Assembly: GCA_027604665.1 (NCBI GenBank)
Contig: JADGIZ010000212.1
Coordinates: 1-19,300 of the forward strand
DNA length: 19,300 nt
Direction: 5' to 3'
Origin: Polyrhizophydium stewartii
Lineage: Eukaryota; Chytridiomycota; Chytridiomycetes; Rhizophydiales
Of this stretch, positions 8,514-17,393 are shown piece after piece. Numbering within the stretch: position 1 is the stretch's first letter; every line of letters starts with the position of its first letter. The notes below the pieces were generated by a model that saw nothing but the letters and a program-made list of their open reading frames with translations, did not search any database and was not told where the DNA came from. The position numbers and the translations under genes were made by a program.

Positions 8514-9048
8514 CCGCCCCCGTCCGCTCTCGATCGCTCTTCTCATTTATCGCTGCCCGCATCAGACAAATGAACACTATTCTTGCTCCGATGCCCTTCG
8601 ATCGCGCTCATTAGGCGGCTATGGCATCGCAAAAGACTCGATAGGTGTGCTGAAGCGCGTGCGAGACAAAGAGACGGACATGCGATTATCGCCGCAAGAA
8701 CGACAGTCAGATCGCGGCAGCCTTTAGAGCAGAAGAAGAAACAGCGATCAGAGGGCGAGGGCGGCACACGGATGAACTGCTTGTCGACAGGGGGTTGCGA
8801 AGAGAGGGTTGTAGAAGATTTGGGATGGAATGCGGATGGAGACATGGCGAGTAAAAGTGAGGCATAGAGGCTGGATGGATGTCGAGAGGGAGTCAAAAGA
8901 CGGAGGAAAAGAATGCGCAAGTCAATATCAAAATAGCACGTGGACAGGGCAGCACAAGGAAAATGGGGTGGCAGAGCCAGAGCCGAGGTAGGATGCCAGT
9001 GCCGAGAGGCACCACGCCAAGTGAGTTTGGCAGAGAGGGGCATCACGC
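8514..9048. other. Convergent intergenic region, FES1/SEC2
   Basis: This 535-bp gap lies between two convergent stop codons and must hold both 3' UTRs and terminators. It is visibly less GC-rich than the genes. Between about 8690 and 8960 the plus strand is purine-rich, so the SEC2 transcript would have a pyrimidine-rich 3' UTR. I see no tRNA, no clear AATAAA and no convincing reading frame. Confidence 0.5.
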
Positions 9049-11442
9049 CTATTTCGCGGCAGGCTCGGCGTTCTCGGCGGGCGGAGCCGGCGACTCGATC
9101 GAGAGGTGCGTGAGATGGGGCATGGCCGCGGCGGAAACAGGTGTCATGGACCCGTCCGACGCAATGCTCGGGCTCATGGGGATCGCCGCGGCGGCCGACG
9201 CAGCCGCGGTCGCGCGGTTGAGGCGTTCCTGCAGGATCGCGAGCGGCATGATGTCCGAGTTGGTGCTGGCGACGTTGGGCGAGCCGTCGCGCAGGACCGA
9301 GCTGGATGCCGAAGAAGGCGTCGGCACGAGGCCGCCAACGAGGGCCGACTGCGGGACCATCCCCATGCCAAAGACGCTGTTGGGCCGCACGGGGCGGATC
9401 TTCTTGAACGCGCGGTCCTTGTTGCCAACCTGGGACGCGCCGATGCGGGTGTAGAACATGGCCCGCTTGAGCGAAAGCACCTCCATGTACAAGTCCTGCG
9501 GGCGGCGGGTGGTGTACAGGCCCTGGCGCACATGCCGGATGAAAGCGTAAAAGTCCACGACCGACACAAGGCGGTCGCGGCAGTTGACGCAGATGGGGTA
9601 CCACGTCTCGTCGGACACGTCCGAGATCTTGAAGTGGTACTTGTACGGCTCATTCTTGCCGCACGTCGAGCAGCCCGCGTGGCTGTGGGACGACGAGTCC
9701 GACGAGCCGAGGGACGCCAAGTTGGCGTTGGATAGCGCGCTCGTCAGGCGCTCGAGCACGGTCTTGTTGAATAGACCCTGCGACGAGGACGATTTGCCCG
9801 AAGCCTTGCCCGAGGCCGAGTCGGGCGAGCGTTCAGCCGCCGCTGCCGCCGCGGCCGCGGCAGCCGACTCGCGCTCGGCTGCGAGCTGCGCAGCCTTTTC
9901 GTCGCGGGTAATCAGCTGCTGGATCTGGTCGGCCGACATCTCCTCGACAAAGCACACGTGCGCCATGATGGCGTCAATGAACTTCTTGGTCGACGTGCGC
10001 GGGTTGCCGCCAAAGCGCAGGCACGGCGTGACGTCGTCCTCGAGCGCATTGCGCATGAACGTCAGCGCATGCAGCTTGTTGACCTTGGCTGTGGTGGCGT
10101 GCTGCAGAAACTCCTCAAACTGTGCAAACAGCTGCGGGTCAATCAGCTGCTCGGGCAGCAGCGCGAGCGCATCGTCCTCCTCGTCGGCCTCGGCGGCATC
10201 GTCGCCATTTGAGTCGCCCGTGTTCACACGCAGGTGCGTGGCACCCTCGGGGTGCTGCTGCTGCTGGATCTGGTGCAGCAGCGGGCGGCCGGTCCCCGAC
10301 GCGGTGCGCTGGTGCTGCTGCTGGCCGACCGCGACCTGGAGCCGCTCGTTATCGTCCTGCAGCTGACCCATCCGGATGCGCAGCTCGCGTAGCTGCGCCT
10401 CCTCCAGCTGCAGACGCAGCTTGGTCTGGCGTAGCTCTTCGGCAAGCGTCTGCTCGCGCTCCTGGTACTCGTGGCGCTGGCGCGCCTCGTTGGCGACCAT
10501 TGTGTTGGCCTCCTCAAACAGCGACTTGGTCAGCTCCTCAAGCTCGTCTTGGACGGTCTCCTTGGAGTGCTGCAGCTCGGCGCGCTTCTCGATCTCGTCA
10601 ATCAGCTTCTCGCCCAGGGTCTCGAGGTCGCGCTTGACCTGCGTCAGCTCGTACTGCTTGTGGTCCAGGACCTCCTCGAGCTTCTCGGCCTTTTGGCGTA
10701 GCTTGGCCATCTCGATGGTGGACTCGTCCTGGCGCGCGGCGGCCACGTCGAGCTTCTTCTTGAGCTGCTCGCAGTGCTGCTCGGCCTGGATCTTCTGGTC
10801 AACGAGGCGGATGACGGCCTTGACGCCGCCGCCGCACTTTGTGCACTTGCGCGGGTCCGAGAAGCTCAGGATGCTGTTGCAGGGGCACGTCGGATCCGGC
10901 TCAGGCAGCGGCGTCTGCGACGAGGGCACAATGTCGGCCACGGACGAGCGGGCACTGGCCGAGCGCGAGAGGCCGCTGCTGCCGCCGCCGCCGCCGCCGC
11001 CCCCGATGCCCGAGAAGATGCGGGTTGCAAACGACGAGGCGGCGGCCGGGGCCGCGCCGCCGCCCAGCCGCGGCGGCGCGCTGGGCTGCCTGGTCGCCAT
11101 GGTGGCCAGGGTCGTCATGGCGCCGTCGTCGCTCGGCGCAACGGACGAGCGCTCCGACTCGACGCCCGGCGAGCCGAACGAGCCAAGCGAGCCATATGTG
11201 TCTGGCCCGGATATGGGCCGCTTGCCCGAGGCGGCGGGCGGCGCGGGGCCGTCACCCGGGCCGGGGCTGCTGCTGCCGGCGCTGCTGCCGACGGACAGGC
11301 CGCCGGACGAGATGTGCTTGGACGACACGGCGTTGAGGCGCTGCTTGAGGGCGGCCAGGCGGGCCGCGGCCTCGTCCGACGTCGCGGTGCTGCTGCGAGG
11401 CGAGCTGGCTGCCGACGACGCGCCGCTGGCGTCCTCGGACAT
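9049..11442 (-). CDS. SEC2: Sec2/Rabin8-type Rab guanine-nucleotide exchange factor
   Basis: One exon, 797 residues from the ATG at 11442 (MSEDASGASS). Sec2 activates the exocytic Rab (Sec4/Rab8) on secretory vesicles through a parallel coiled coil. Visible order: a Ser/Ala/Gly-rich disordered N terminus with a Gly run encoded near 10981-11005; a Cys cluster CPCN...CTKC around residues 183-205; a long coiled coil at about 208-375, including the QYELTQVKRDLETLGEKLID segment; a Gln/Asp-rich linker; a Ser/Ala-rich stretch with a poly-Ala run; then CSTCGKNEP (about 591) and WYPICVNCRDRLVSVVDFY. The region ends RRPQDLYMEVLSLKRAMFYTRIG, typical of the C-terminal part of Rabin8/Sec2. The frame is open for 67 codons above the ATG, but that stretch is low-complexity promoter DNA. 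No intron is needed. Confidence 0.85.
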   Translation of the reverse strand: MSEDASGASSAASSPRSSTATSDEAAARLAALKQRLNAVSSKHISSGGLSVGSSAGSSSPGPGDGPAPPAASGKRPISGPDTYGSLGSFGSPGVESERSSVAPSDDGAMTTLATMATRQPSAPPRLGGGAAPAAASSFATRIFSGIGGGGGGGGSSGLSRSASARSSVADIVPSSQTPLPEPDPTCPCNSILSFSDPRKCTKCGGGVKAVIRLVDQKIQAEQHCEQLKKKLDVAAARQDESTIEMAKLRQKAEKLEEVLDHKQYELTQVKRDLETLGEKLIDEIEKRAELQHSKETVQDELEELTKSLFEEANTMVANEARQRHEYQEREQTLAEELRQTKLRLQLEEAQLRELRIRMGQLQDDNERLQVAVGQQQHQRTASGTGRPLLHQIQQQQHPEGATHLRVNTGDSNGDDAAEADEEDDALALLPEQLIDPQLFAQFEEFLQHATTAKVNKLHALTFMRNALEDDVTPCLRFGGNPRTSTKKFIDAIMAHVCFVEEMSADQIQQLITRDEKAAQLAAERESAAAAAAAAAAERSPDSASGKASGKSSSSQGLFNKTVLERLTSALSNANLASLGSSDSSSHSHAGCSTCGKNEPYKYHFKISDVSDETWYPICVNCRDRLVSVVDFYAFIRHVRQGLYTTRRPQDLYMEVLSLKRAMFYTRIGASQVGNKDRAFKKIRPVRPNSVFGMGMVPQSALVGGLVPTPSSASSSVLRDGSPNVASTNSDIMPLAILQERLNRATAAASAAAAIPMSPSIASDGSMTPVSAAAMPHLTHLSIESPAPPAENAEPAAK

Positions 11443-11643
11443 GCGAGCGTGTGGTTGCGGTGCGGTGCGGTGTGGGCACGCAAGTGGTGGGCGGTTGGGT
11501 GCTGGGCGCTGTCTGCCGGGCAGGCGTGTGTGTGTGTGTGCGGCCGGGAGACAGCCGGCGAGGGCGGCGGTGGGCGGGTTGGAAGCCGAAGACCGCTGGC
11601 GCAGCGTGGAGAGGGAAGCTGGAGCGCGGCGAAACTCGGGCAT
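11443..11643 (-). promoter_or_regulatory. SEC2: SEC2 upstream region with a GT/CA microsatellite
   Basis: This 201-bp space lies between the SEC2 ATG and the stop of the AAA ATPase gene, both on the minus strand. It must contain the SEC2 promoter and 5' UTR and the upstream gene's 3' end. A (GT)7 run lies at about 11526-11540. No TATA box is evident. Confidence 0.4.
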
Positions 11644-14600
11644 TCATTCCCGGCCCGCGGCGCCCGGCAGCCACCACCCCCGCGGGCCGCCCGTGGGCAG
11701 CAGGTCACCGCTGCCGCCGCCGCTGTCGCCTGCGGCCGCGCTGTCGGAATCGCCGCCAGAGCCGCTCGCATCGTCGTCCGTGTCGCTCCACGCCGCGTCG
11801 CCGCCGCTGTCGCCGCCGCCGAGCGATCGCAGCGCACCGGCCATGGCCGCATCGACGTGCCGCTTGGCGATCTCGGCAGCGGCCATCGACTCGCGCAGCG
11901 CACACATGCCCGCCTCGCTGCGCCCCCTCTGTGCGTCAGCCGCCCGTCTGCCCGCCCGCCTGCATGCCCGCGTCGCACGCACCGCGCCAGCGCGTGCAGA
12001 TCCGCGCCAGTGAAGCCCTCGGTGCGGTCGGCGATCTCGCCCATTTCCTCGTCGCTCATCGCGAGTGGCAGCGTGCCAAGGATCTGCAGCCGGTCCGCTC
12101 GCCCGGGCAGCCCGACAAGCACGTGGCTGTCGAGCCGCCCTGCACACCGACACCGCGACGCCGCGTCAGCCGCCTGCCGCGCAGCCAGCCCCGGCATCGC
12201 GCACGGACGACAGCAAGCTCACCCGGCCGCAGCAGCGCGTCGTCCAGCTTGTCGATGCGCGACGTGCACGCAACCACGACGACGCCCGTGCGCTCCTGCA
12301 CACCGTCCATCTCGTTGAGCAGCGTCGACAGCACGCGCTCATTGACGCCGCCCGCGCCGTCCTCGGTCCACTCGCGTCGCATCGCAATCGCGTCAATCTC
12401 GTCCAGGAACACAATGCACGGGGCGAGTTGCCGCGCGGCCGCAAACAGCGCGCGGATGTTGGCCTCAGACTCGCCCAGGTACTTGGAGAAGATGTCGTTG
12501 CTGGCACAGGCGCGACACGCGGCGTGTCAGCGAGTGTTGCTTCCGCGAGCCACATCTGCTCGGGAGTCGTCCGGCTCACCTCTTTACAGCCATGAAGTTC
12601 ATGTTGGCCAGCGACGCGACCGCATGCACTATCATCGTCTTGCCGCACCCTGTTCTCAGCACGCCCCTGCGTCAGCAAGTGCACTCGCCGCATCTCATCG
12701 CATCGCAACACAAACGCACCCGACGGCCCATGCAGCAGCACGCCCATCGGCGGCCGCACGCCAAGACGGCGATAAGCCTCAGGATGCATCACAGGCCACA
12801 GCACAAGCCGGAACACTGCCTTCTTGACCTCGTCGTACCCGCCGATGCTGCTCCACGCAACATGGCGCTTGGTCGTGTCGAAGCCGACGGCCGACGCCTG
12901 CGACGGCGGGATCGCGCGCAGCCACTTGTCGACGGACTCGCGCACCATCTTGGCCGCGGAAGGCTCGGCGGGTGTTGCGGCGGCGCTCTCTCGGCCGGCG
13001 GTGCCGAGCGAGAGGCCTTGCAGCGTGGCCGTCAGCGCGCCGAGAGCATCGTCCATCGCGGACGACGAGACGGCCAGATCTGGCTTCTGCGGCTGCGGCC
13101 TCGACTGGGCCGCCGATGCACACGCGTGCACAGCCCGCGTGATAACCATGAACAGATCGCGCGCGACGTATCCTGGCGTGCGCTGCAAAAGCGGAATCTG
13201 CGTCAGCAACCGACCCAGTGTCAATCGCGCTCAAGCATCAGCCGACCAACCTGCGCGATATGCCTCGACAGCGACTCGATCTCGTCAGGCAGCAGCGCCC
13301 CGGCGACAGACATTCCCGGCATCGCTTCGCCGCCGCGAGCGACAGCAGCAACGCTGCCACTGCCGCCGCGCATGAAAGGGTGCGATGCAGCAGCAAGCAT
13401 CCCAAAGCACGCGCGGCACAGGCTCTCGCGCTGCATCGCCGACGGGATCGGCAGCTCAACCACGCGCGAAAACAGCCTCGCCTCGTCAACGCCCGGCCGC
13501 AGCACATCAGGCAGCTTGGTCGGATCAACGACCGGCGCGACAATGCAGACAGTTGCGCGCGGGGCCATCGACAGCAGGCCGGCCACATGCGACGCTGCAT
13601 CGAGCGCATCCACATCGGCAAACTTGGGCTCTGCTCAAGAACCACGCATCAGCCATCCATGCCGCAATCAAGCTCCTATAGGCGAGCCAGCGGTCGTTCT
13701 GGACGCACCAAGCGCCAGCAGCGACATGCCGTCGACCAGAAGCACGCTAGGCGCACAGAGGATCGCCTTCCAAACAGCTTTTTTAAGCGGCGTGAGTCCC
13801 GGGCGGGTCGACTGCGCGTTCTTGCGGATCGCATCGAGCTCCTCGGAGATGTGGATGTACACGACAGGCATACGAGCGCGGGCAGCGATCGTGTGCCTGC
13901 GTGCGTCAGATCAGCACCGGTAGGACAGATACACGCCGGTATTCTCATAACGAGATTAGTCTTACATGATCAGGAACTCCTTGCCCGACCCGGCTGGACC
14001 AGCGACATAGAGCGCGCGGATCGGGCGGATGTTCAGGGTCTGGAGCTGCTTGCGATGGTTGAAGCTCGATCCTGCCACATCGCGGCCCACGCATGAGAGA
14101 TCCGTGCAACGCAAGCAGCGCAGACACCCGTTCGAAATTGAGGGTTGCGCACTCACGGATGATGCTAAGCAGCGTGTCCGACTGCTCCTCAAAGGCGGCG
14201 AAGGTGCGGCCCTGCCACGACGCGTGAAAGTAGGTCGGACAGCACGCGAGCGGCGGAGCGAGCGACAGCACGCAGTGCTCATCGGCAACAACCGAGGCCA
14301 GCGCGCGCGTCGCCTCGACATAGTCCACGCCCGCTGGTGACTCCATCCTGGTAGCCTGCACCAGAAACACCGAGCAGCGGCTGTTGCGGGGTATCATGAC
14401 AAGCGTGCCTGGAGCGATCTGAAGCGCGATGCATGCGTGAGCGATTCTGACGCGGCACTGGCTGCTCCGTAAGCGGCGGTGCACGCACCAGATCGCCGCG
14501 AATGTGTGATGCAGCCGTTTCCAGCCATGTCTCGGCACTGGCCAGGATCGAGCTGCCATGCGAGTCCATGACGTCGACGGCATCCTCGGCAGTCTGGATG

Positions 14601-15334
14601 CCGCGCAGAGTCGGCGTCCACGGAAACGTCGACACGCGCGCAAGGACGATCGAGCACATCGGCTCGTTGTCGTCGTCTTGCTCGCCGTGTGGGTGCTTCT
14701 CGCCCAGATCCGGCGCAACAACGTCGACGCGGACATGGATGCGATCGACGCACGGGTCTGCGTTGGCCCATCCGAGTACGTCGCCGCGCGTCCACCAGTT
14801 GAAGACCCACATCGGGATACCGATGCATGCGCCGCTCCCGCTGCTGCCGGCACCGTTGCCGTCGACGGTGCTGCCGACAGCGCCGGCGTCTGTGCTGCCG
14901 ACACGCACCCGCAGCACCACAGGCTGCGCGGCCGCAGCATGGCACGACGAGGGCCGCACAGCGATCCAGCTCGTCGTGCCGTCCGCCACAGCAACACCAA
15001 GCCTGGAAAGCCCTGCCCGAGTGCACACCGCGACAGGCGGCTGTGCGTGAGGCTCGTCGGCCCGCACGGGCGTCGCCCACGCCTGCACCGAAGCCGCCGC
15101 CGCGTCCGTCCGCGCGAGCGGCTCGAGCGACTCGAGCGAGCTGCCAGCCGTATCTGCTCCGCCCAGACGCGCCGCATGCCCGCCTCCGGTGACACTCGAC
15201 CTGGCGCTGTCCGCAGTGGTGCTGCTGCTCTCCGCCATCTCGCCGAGTGCGGCGTGCAGTCCGGCCGCCATCCCGCCGCCTGCTTGTCCCGCCAAGCGCA
15301 CCTCCGTGTCCTCTGTCGTCGCCAATCCCCGCAT
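11644..15334 (-). CDS. Type II (two-domain) AAA ATPase, AFG2B/SPATA5L1-like
   Basis: Ten exons in transcript order: 15334-14489, 14418-14157, 14071-13966, 13896-13709, 13630-13251, 13197-12720, 12649-12580, 12500-12223, 12139-11983 and 11917-11644; 1,012 residues. The first AAA domain has Walker A GPAGSGKE (394-401) and a degenerate Walker B, SVLLVDGMSLL, with DG at 460-461. The second is intact: SIGGYDEVKKAV, Walker A GPSGCGKT (751-758), Walker B CIVFLDEIDAI (DE 810-811), and LLRPGRLDSHV (R868/R871). After it comes TGADLHALAREAGMCALRES. The phrasing RRLGVRPPMGVLLHGPSGCG and VNERVLSTLLNEMDGV resembles SPATA5L1/AFG2B, which acts with AFG2A in ribosome maturation and replisome handling; PEX1 is the main alternative. 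The ATG at 15436 is also in frame, but its first 34 codons lack the GC-rich third positions of the rest. The last ~50 residues are acidic and Gly/Ser-rich. Confidence 0.75.
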
Positions 15335-15434
15335 CCTGAGGACGCCAACAACAGCGCCATAACACACCGTCCCGAAATCCACAGCTCCTGCAAACTCGGC
15401 ACTCACACCTTCAGCACTCACACCACACACAGCC
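15335..15434. promoter_or_regulatory. Divergent promoter between AAA ATPase and COX14-like gene
   Basis: If the AAA gene starts at 15334, only 100 bp separate it from the COX14-like ATG at 15435. This DNA must then serve both directions. The plus strand is rich in CAC and ACAC near 15400-15431. No TATA box is visible. The region is also an open frame on the minus strand, so an AAA start at 15436 cannot be excluded. Confidence 0.4.
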
Positions 15435-15788
15435 ATGTTCTTGTCCAGCCGCGCGGCAGACATCGCACACAAGGCGTTGGGCGGCGCTCTCATCGCCTTC
15501 TCGGCGTTTGGCGCCTTCAACGTCGCCAGCATGATCGTCTTCAAGTACCGCCGCGCGCAAAAGGCCGACCGGCTGCTCGAGGAGGAGACGTCGGTGCGTT
15601 GTCGGCGGCTGGCTGACGGAGCGTGCAGCCGGCCTCTGCGAGCGCGCCCGTGTGCGCAGGAGGGGAGGCGTGCCTGCTGCACGCCCACGCACCGCCAGCA
15701 CTTGCTCTGCCCGCTGCTGCTGCCGTGTGCTGACTTGTGCCTGGCTGCCGCGGCCAACGCCACGCTGCAGGACGTCAGGCTCGAGTGA
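15435..15788 (+). CDS. COX14: Cox14-like mitochondrial single-pass membrane protein
   Basis: Two exons, 15435-15593 and 15771-15788, give a 58-residue protein. It has a short N terminus, ADIAHK, one hydrophobic segment at about residues 14-35 (ALGGALIAFSAFGAFNVASM), then the basic motif FKYRRAQKAD and an acidic Glu-rich tail. Human COX14 is of almost the same length and has ADI-x2-K, a single membrane segment and an RRAQ motif in the same order. Cox14 is an inner-membrane assembly factor for Cox1 of cytochrome oxidase. The intron (GTGCGT donor, CTGAC at about 15730, CAG acceptor) is 177 bp, a multiple of three with no stop, so a retained form would read 117 residues. The last exon encodes only DVRLE. 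Family assignment is by motif and size; a different small mitochondrial protein is possible. Confidence 0.65.
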   Translation: MFLSSRAADIAHKALGGALIAFSAFGAFNVASMIVFKYRRAQKADRLLEEETSVRCRRLADGACSRPLRARPCAQEGRRACCTPTHRQHLLCPLLLPCADLCLAAAANATLQDVRLE

Positions 15789-16231
15789 GCGGATTCGGAA
15801 TGAATCACCCACCATGGCATCGAGACGCCGCCCGCCTCGCTGCGCCGCGCTGTACTGTGCAACCGCGCACGCAGTCCGGCCACCGTGTCGTGCCGCTGCA
15901 GATGCAGATGAACATGATCCATGAGGGCGGGGTGTGGTTTCATTGCGCTTGTGGAATCGCATCGGCCGATGAGATGCAGCAGTTACTCGCGGCACCGGAC
16001 CAAGCCAGTTTAGTGGTGGCCGTGGTGGCCGGCACTGCACAATCCAGCAGCATACAGAACAGGCGCGAGCCTCCATGTCAGCAACCGCGAGATGCGAGCC
16101 ACCACACCAAGCATACACACGGCCAAAGCGAGCGATGGCGCAGCAGGACGCCGCCGCTGCCGCCACCACCACCACGCGAATTCATCCCGTGCACAAAGCC
16201 ATCTCATCCAGCCCACGCCAGCAAGGCCCTC
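15789..16231. other. Convergent intergenic region, COX14-like/ATP20
   Basis: This 443-bp gap lies between two convergent stop codons and holds both 3' UTRs. It contains short open frames of no recognisable content. I see a small CCACCACCACCAC run near 16160-16178, and no RNA gene or repeat. Confidence 0.4.
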
Positions 16232-17076
16232 TCAAACGCACCCGGCGATGTTGTATCCAACGATGCTGCCGCGGCCAACCATCTCGCCAACGAGGAAGAA
16301 GCCGTAGACCTTGACGCCCTCGGCAGTGAGCTGGCCGACCTGGCGGACCGTGACCTTCTTCCACGCGCCGTTCTGGAGCGCAAGGAAGAACTTGGCGATG
16401 CCGTCCTGCGCCTCGGCCAGGTTGGGGAAGGCGCCGACGCGCTGGTGCGAGGCAACCTGCGTGACGAAGCTGAGGCCAACGCGGCCATAGTACATCAGGG
16501 GGTCGGTGATGCCTGCGAGAGGAGGAGGCGCGAGACGGCGCGAGACGGGATGCGTGTCAGCAATGCGGTGCGCGATCGTGCCTCGATGCACCGCAGGGTT
16601 GTGCAGCAGCGCTGGGGGTCACGGAGGCCTCGAGGGGCAAGCCCTCCCGGGGTTGGCCGTCGCGCCGTTTTGCGATGAGGTCGCGACGGGCAGGCGGGCG
16701 ACACGGCCGACGCGCCAAGGCCGGCAGCCGCGGTGTGCTTGCAGGGCACGCGCTTGCGGCGCCGCGCTGGTGCAAGCCGCTGCGTGTGCCATGCGGTGCT
16801 AGGGCACACGGCTCGGGGCGGCGAGCGTCGGCAGCGGCTCTGGCGTCGTCGCAGCACGGGCGTGATCGTGGCCGACCGCCCGCAAAAAAACGAGGCAGCG
16901 GGACCCGGGGCTGCGGGGAGGCCTGCTGGCGGGAGCACGAGGGCTGCGCTGCGGCGGCGCTGGTTACCTTGGATGCGGGCGGCGAACGACGGGCCAGCGG
17001 GCTTGGCCTTGGTGGCCTCGGTCGAGGCGAAGCGGCGGCCGGCCAGGAAGGCCTTGCTGGCGAAGCGGTTGAGCAT
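16232..17076 (-). CDS. ATP20: Mitochondrial F1Fo-ATP synthase subunit g
   Basis: Two exons, 17076-16968 and 16512-16232, give 129 residues. Subunit g is a small membrane protein at the ATP synthase dimer interface. The mature region ITDPLMYYGRVGLSFVTQVA and the C-terminal membrane segment VKVYGFFLVGEMVGRGSIVGY fit the family, including a GEMVG GxxxG motif used for dimerisation and the final G-R-x3-VGY pattern. The N terminus MLNRFASKAFLAGRRFAST is a typical basic, Ser/Ala-rich mitochondrial presequence. I chose the ATG at 17076 because codon third positions become GC-rich from there. The in-frame ATG at 17142 would add 22 residues with poorer codon use. The 455-bp intron joins at Gly (G|GC) and has a GTAACC donor, a CTGAC branch site about 45 nt before the acceptor and a TCTCGCAG acceptor. 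Confidence 0.85.
16513..16967 (-). other. Long intron of the subunit g gene
   Basis: At 455 bp this is more than twice the length of any other intron inferred here. It is strongly GC-rich and contains several overlapping short open frames on both strands, none recognisable. An A7 run on the plus strand lies near 16884-16890. No RNA gene was recognised by eye. Confidence 0.6.
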
Positions 17077-17393
17077 CGTGTCCTGCAAGGCAACTTTGCG
17101 GAACCGATTTTCGAGTTGGCGAGCTGCGAGATGACTTGTCATGGCATGGGCGCATGGCGCGGCGGAGCGAGGCCGTCAGATGCTTGCGCCGGCGCGACGT
17201 GTGTGGGGTGCAGCTGGCCGGCGACGGGCGTGGGAACGGCGTCTCACGGATCGCTGGAACGCTCATAATCGGCCGTCACGCACCTCACCGGGAGACAGCC
17301 ACAGCTCACGGAGCCCGAGCAGCAAGTCGCCACCGAGCAGCACCAAGCATCCCGCGCTCCCGCACCAGCAACCACCTTCGACAGCACGCAGCA
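17077..17393. promoter_or_regulatory. Divergent upstream region, ATP20/glycine-rich gene
   Basis: This is 317 bp between divergent start codons (251 bp if ATP20 starts at 17142). It should contain both promoters. The half nearest the plus-strand gene is rich in CACC/CAGC and lower in G. I see no TATA box or palindromic operator-like site. Confidence 0.4.

Noticed and set aside
11443..11643. Sec2 extended to an upstream start at 11643 (67 more residues)
   Set aside because: The extra stretch is Pro/His/Arg low-complexity translated from a GT/CA microsatellite and has no conserved content; it is more likely promoter and 5' UTR.
10376..12827. Long plus-strand frames (458-545 residues) opposite SEC2 and the AAA gene
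   Set aside because: They are Ser/Arg/Ala-rich antisense readings of GC-rich coding DNA. The minus strand carries the coiled coil and AAA motifs.
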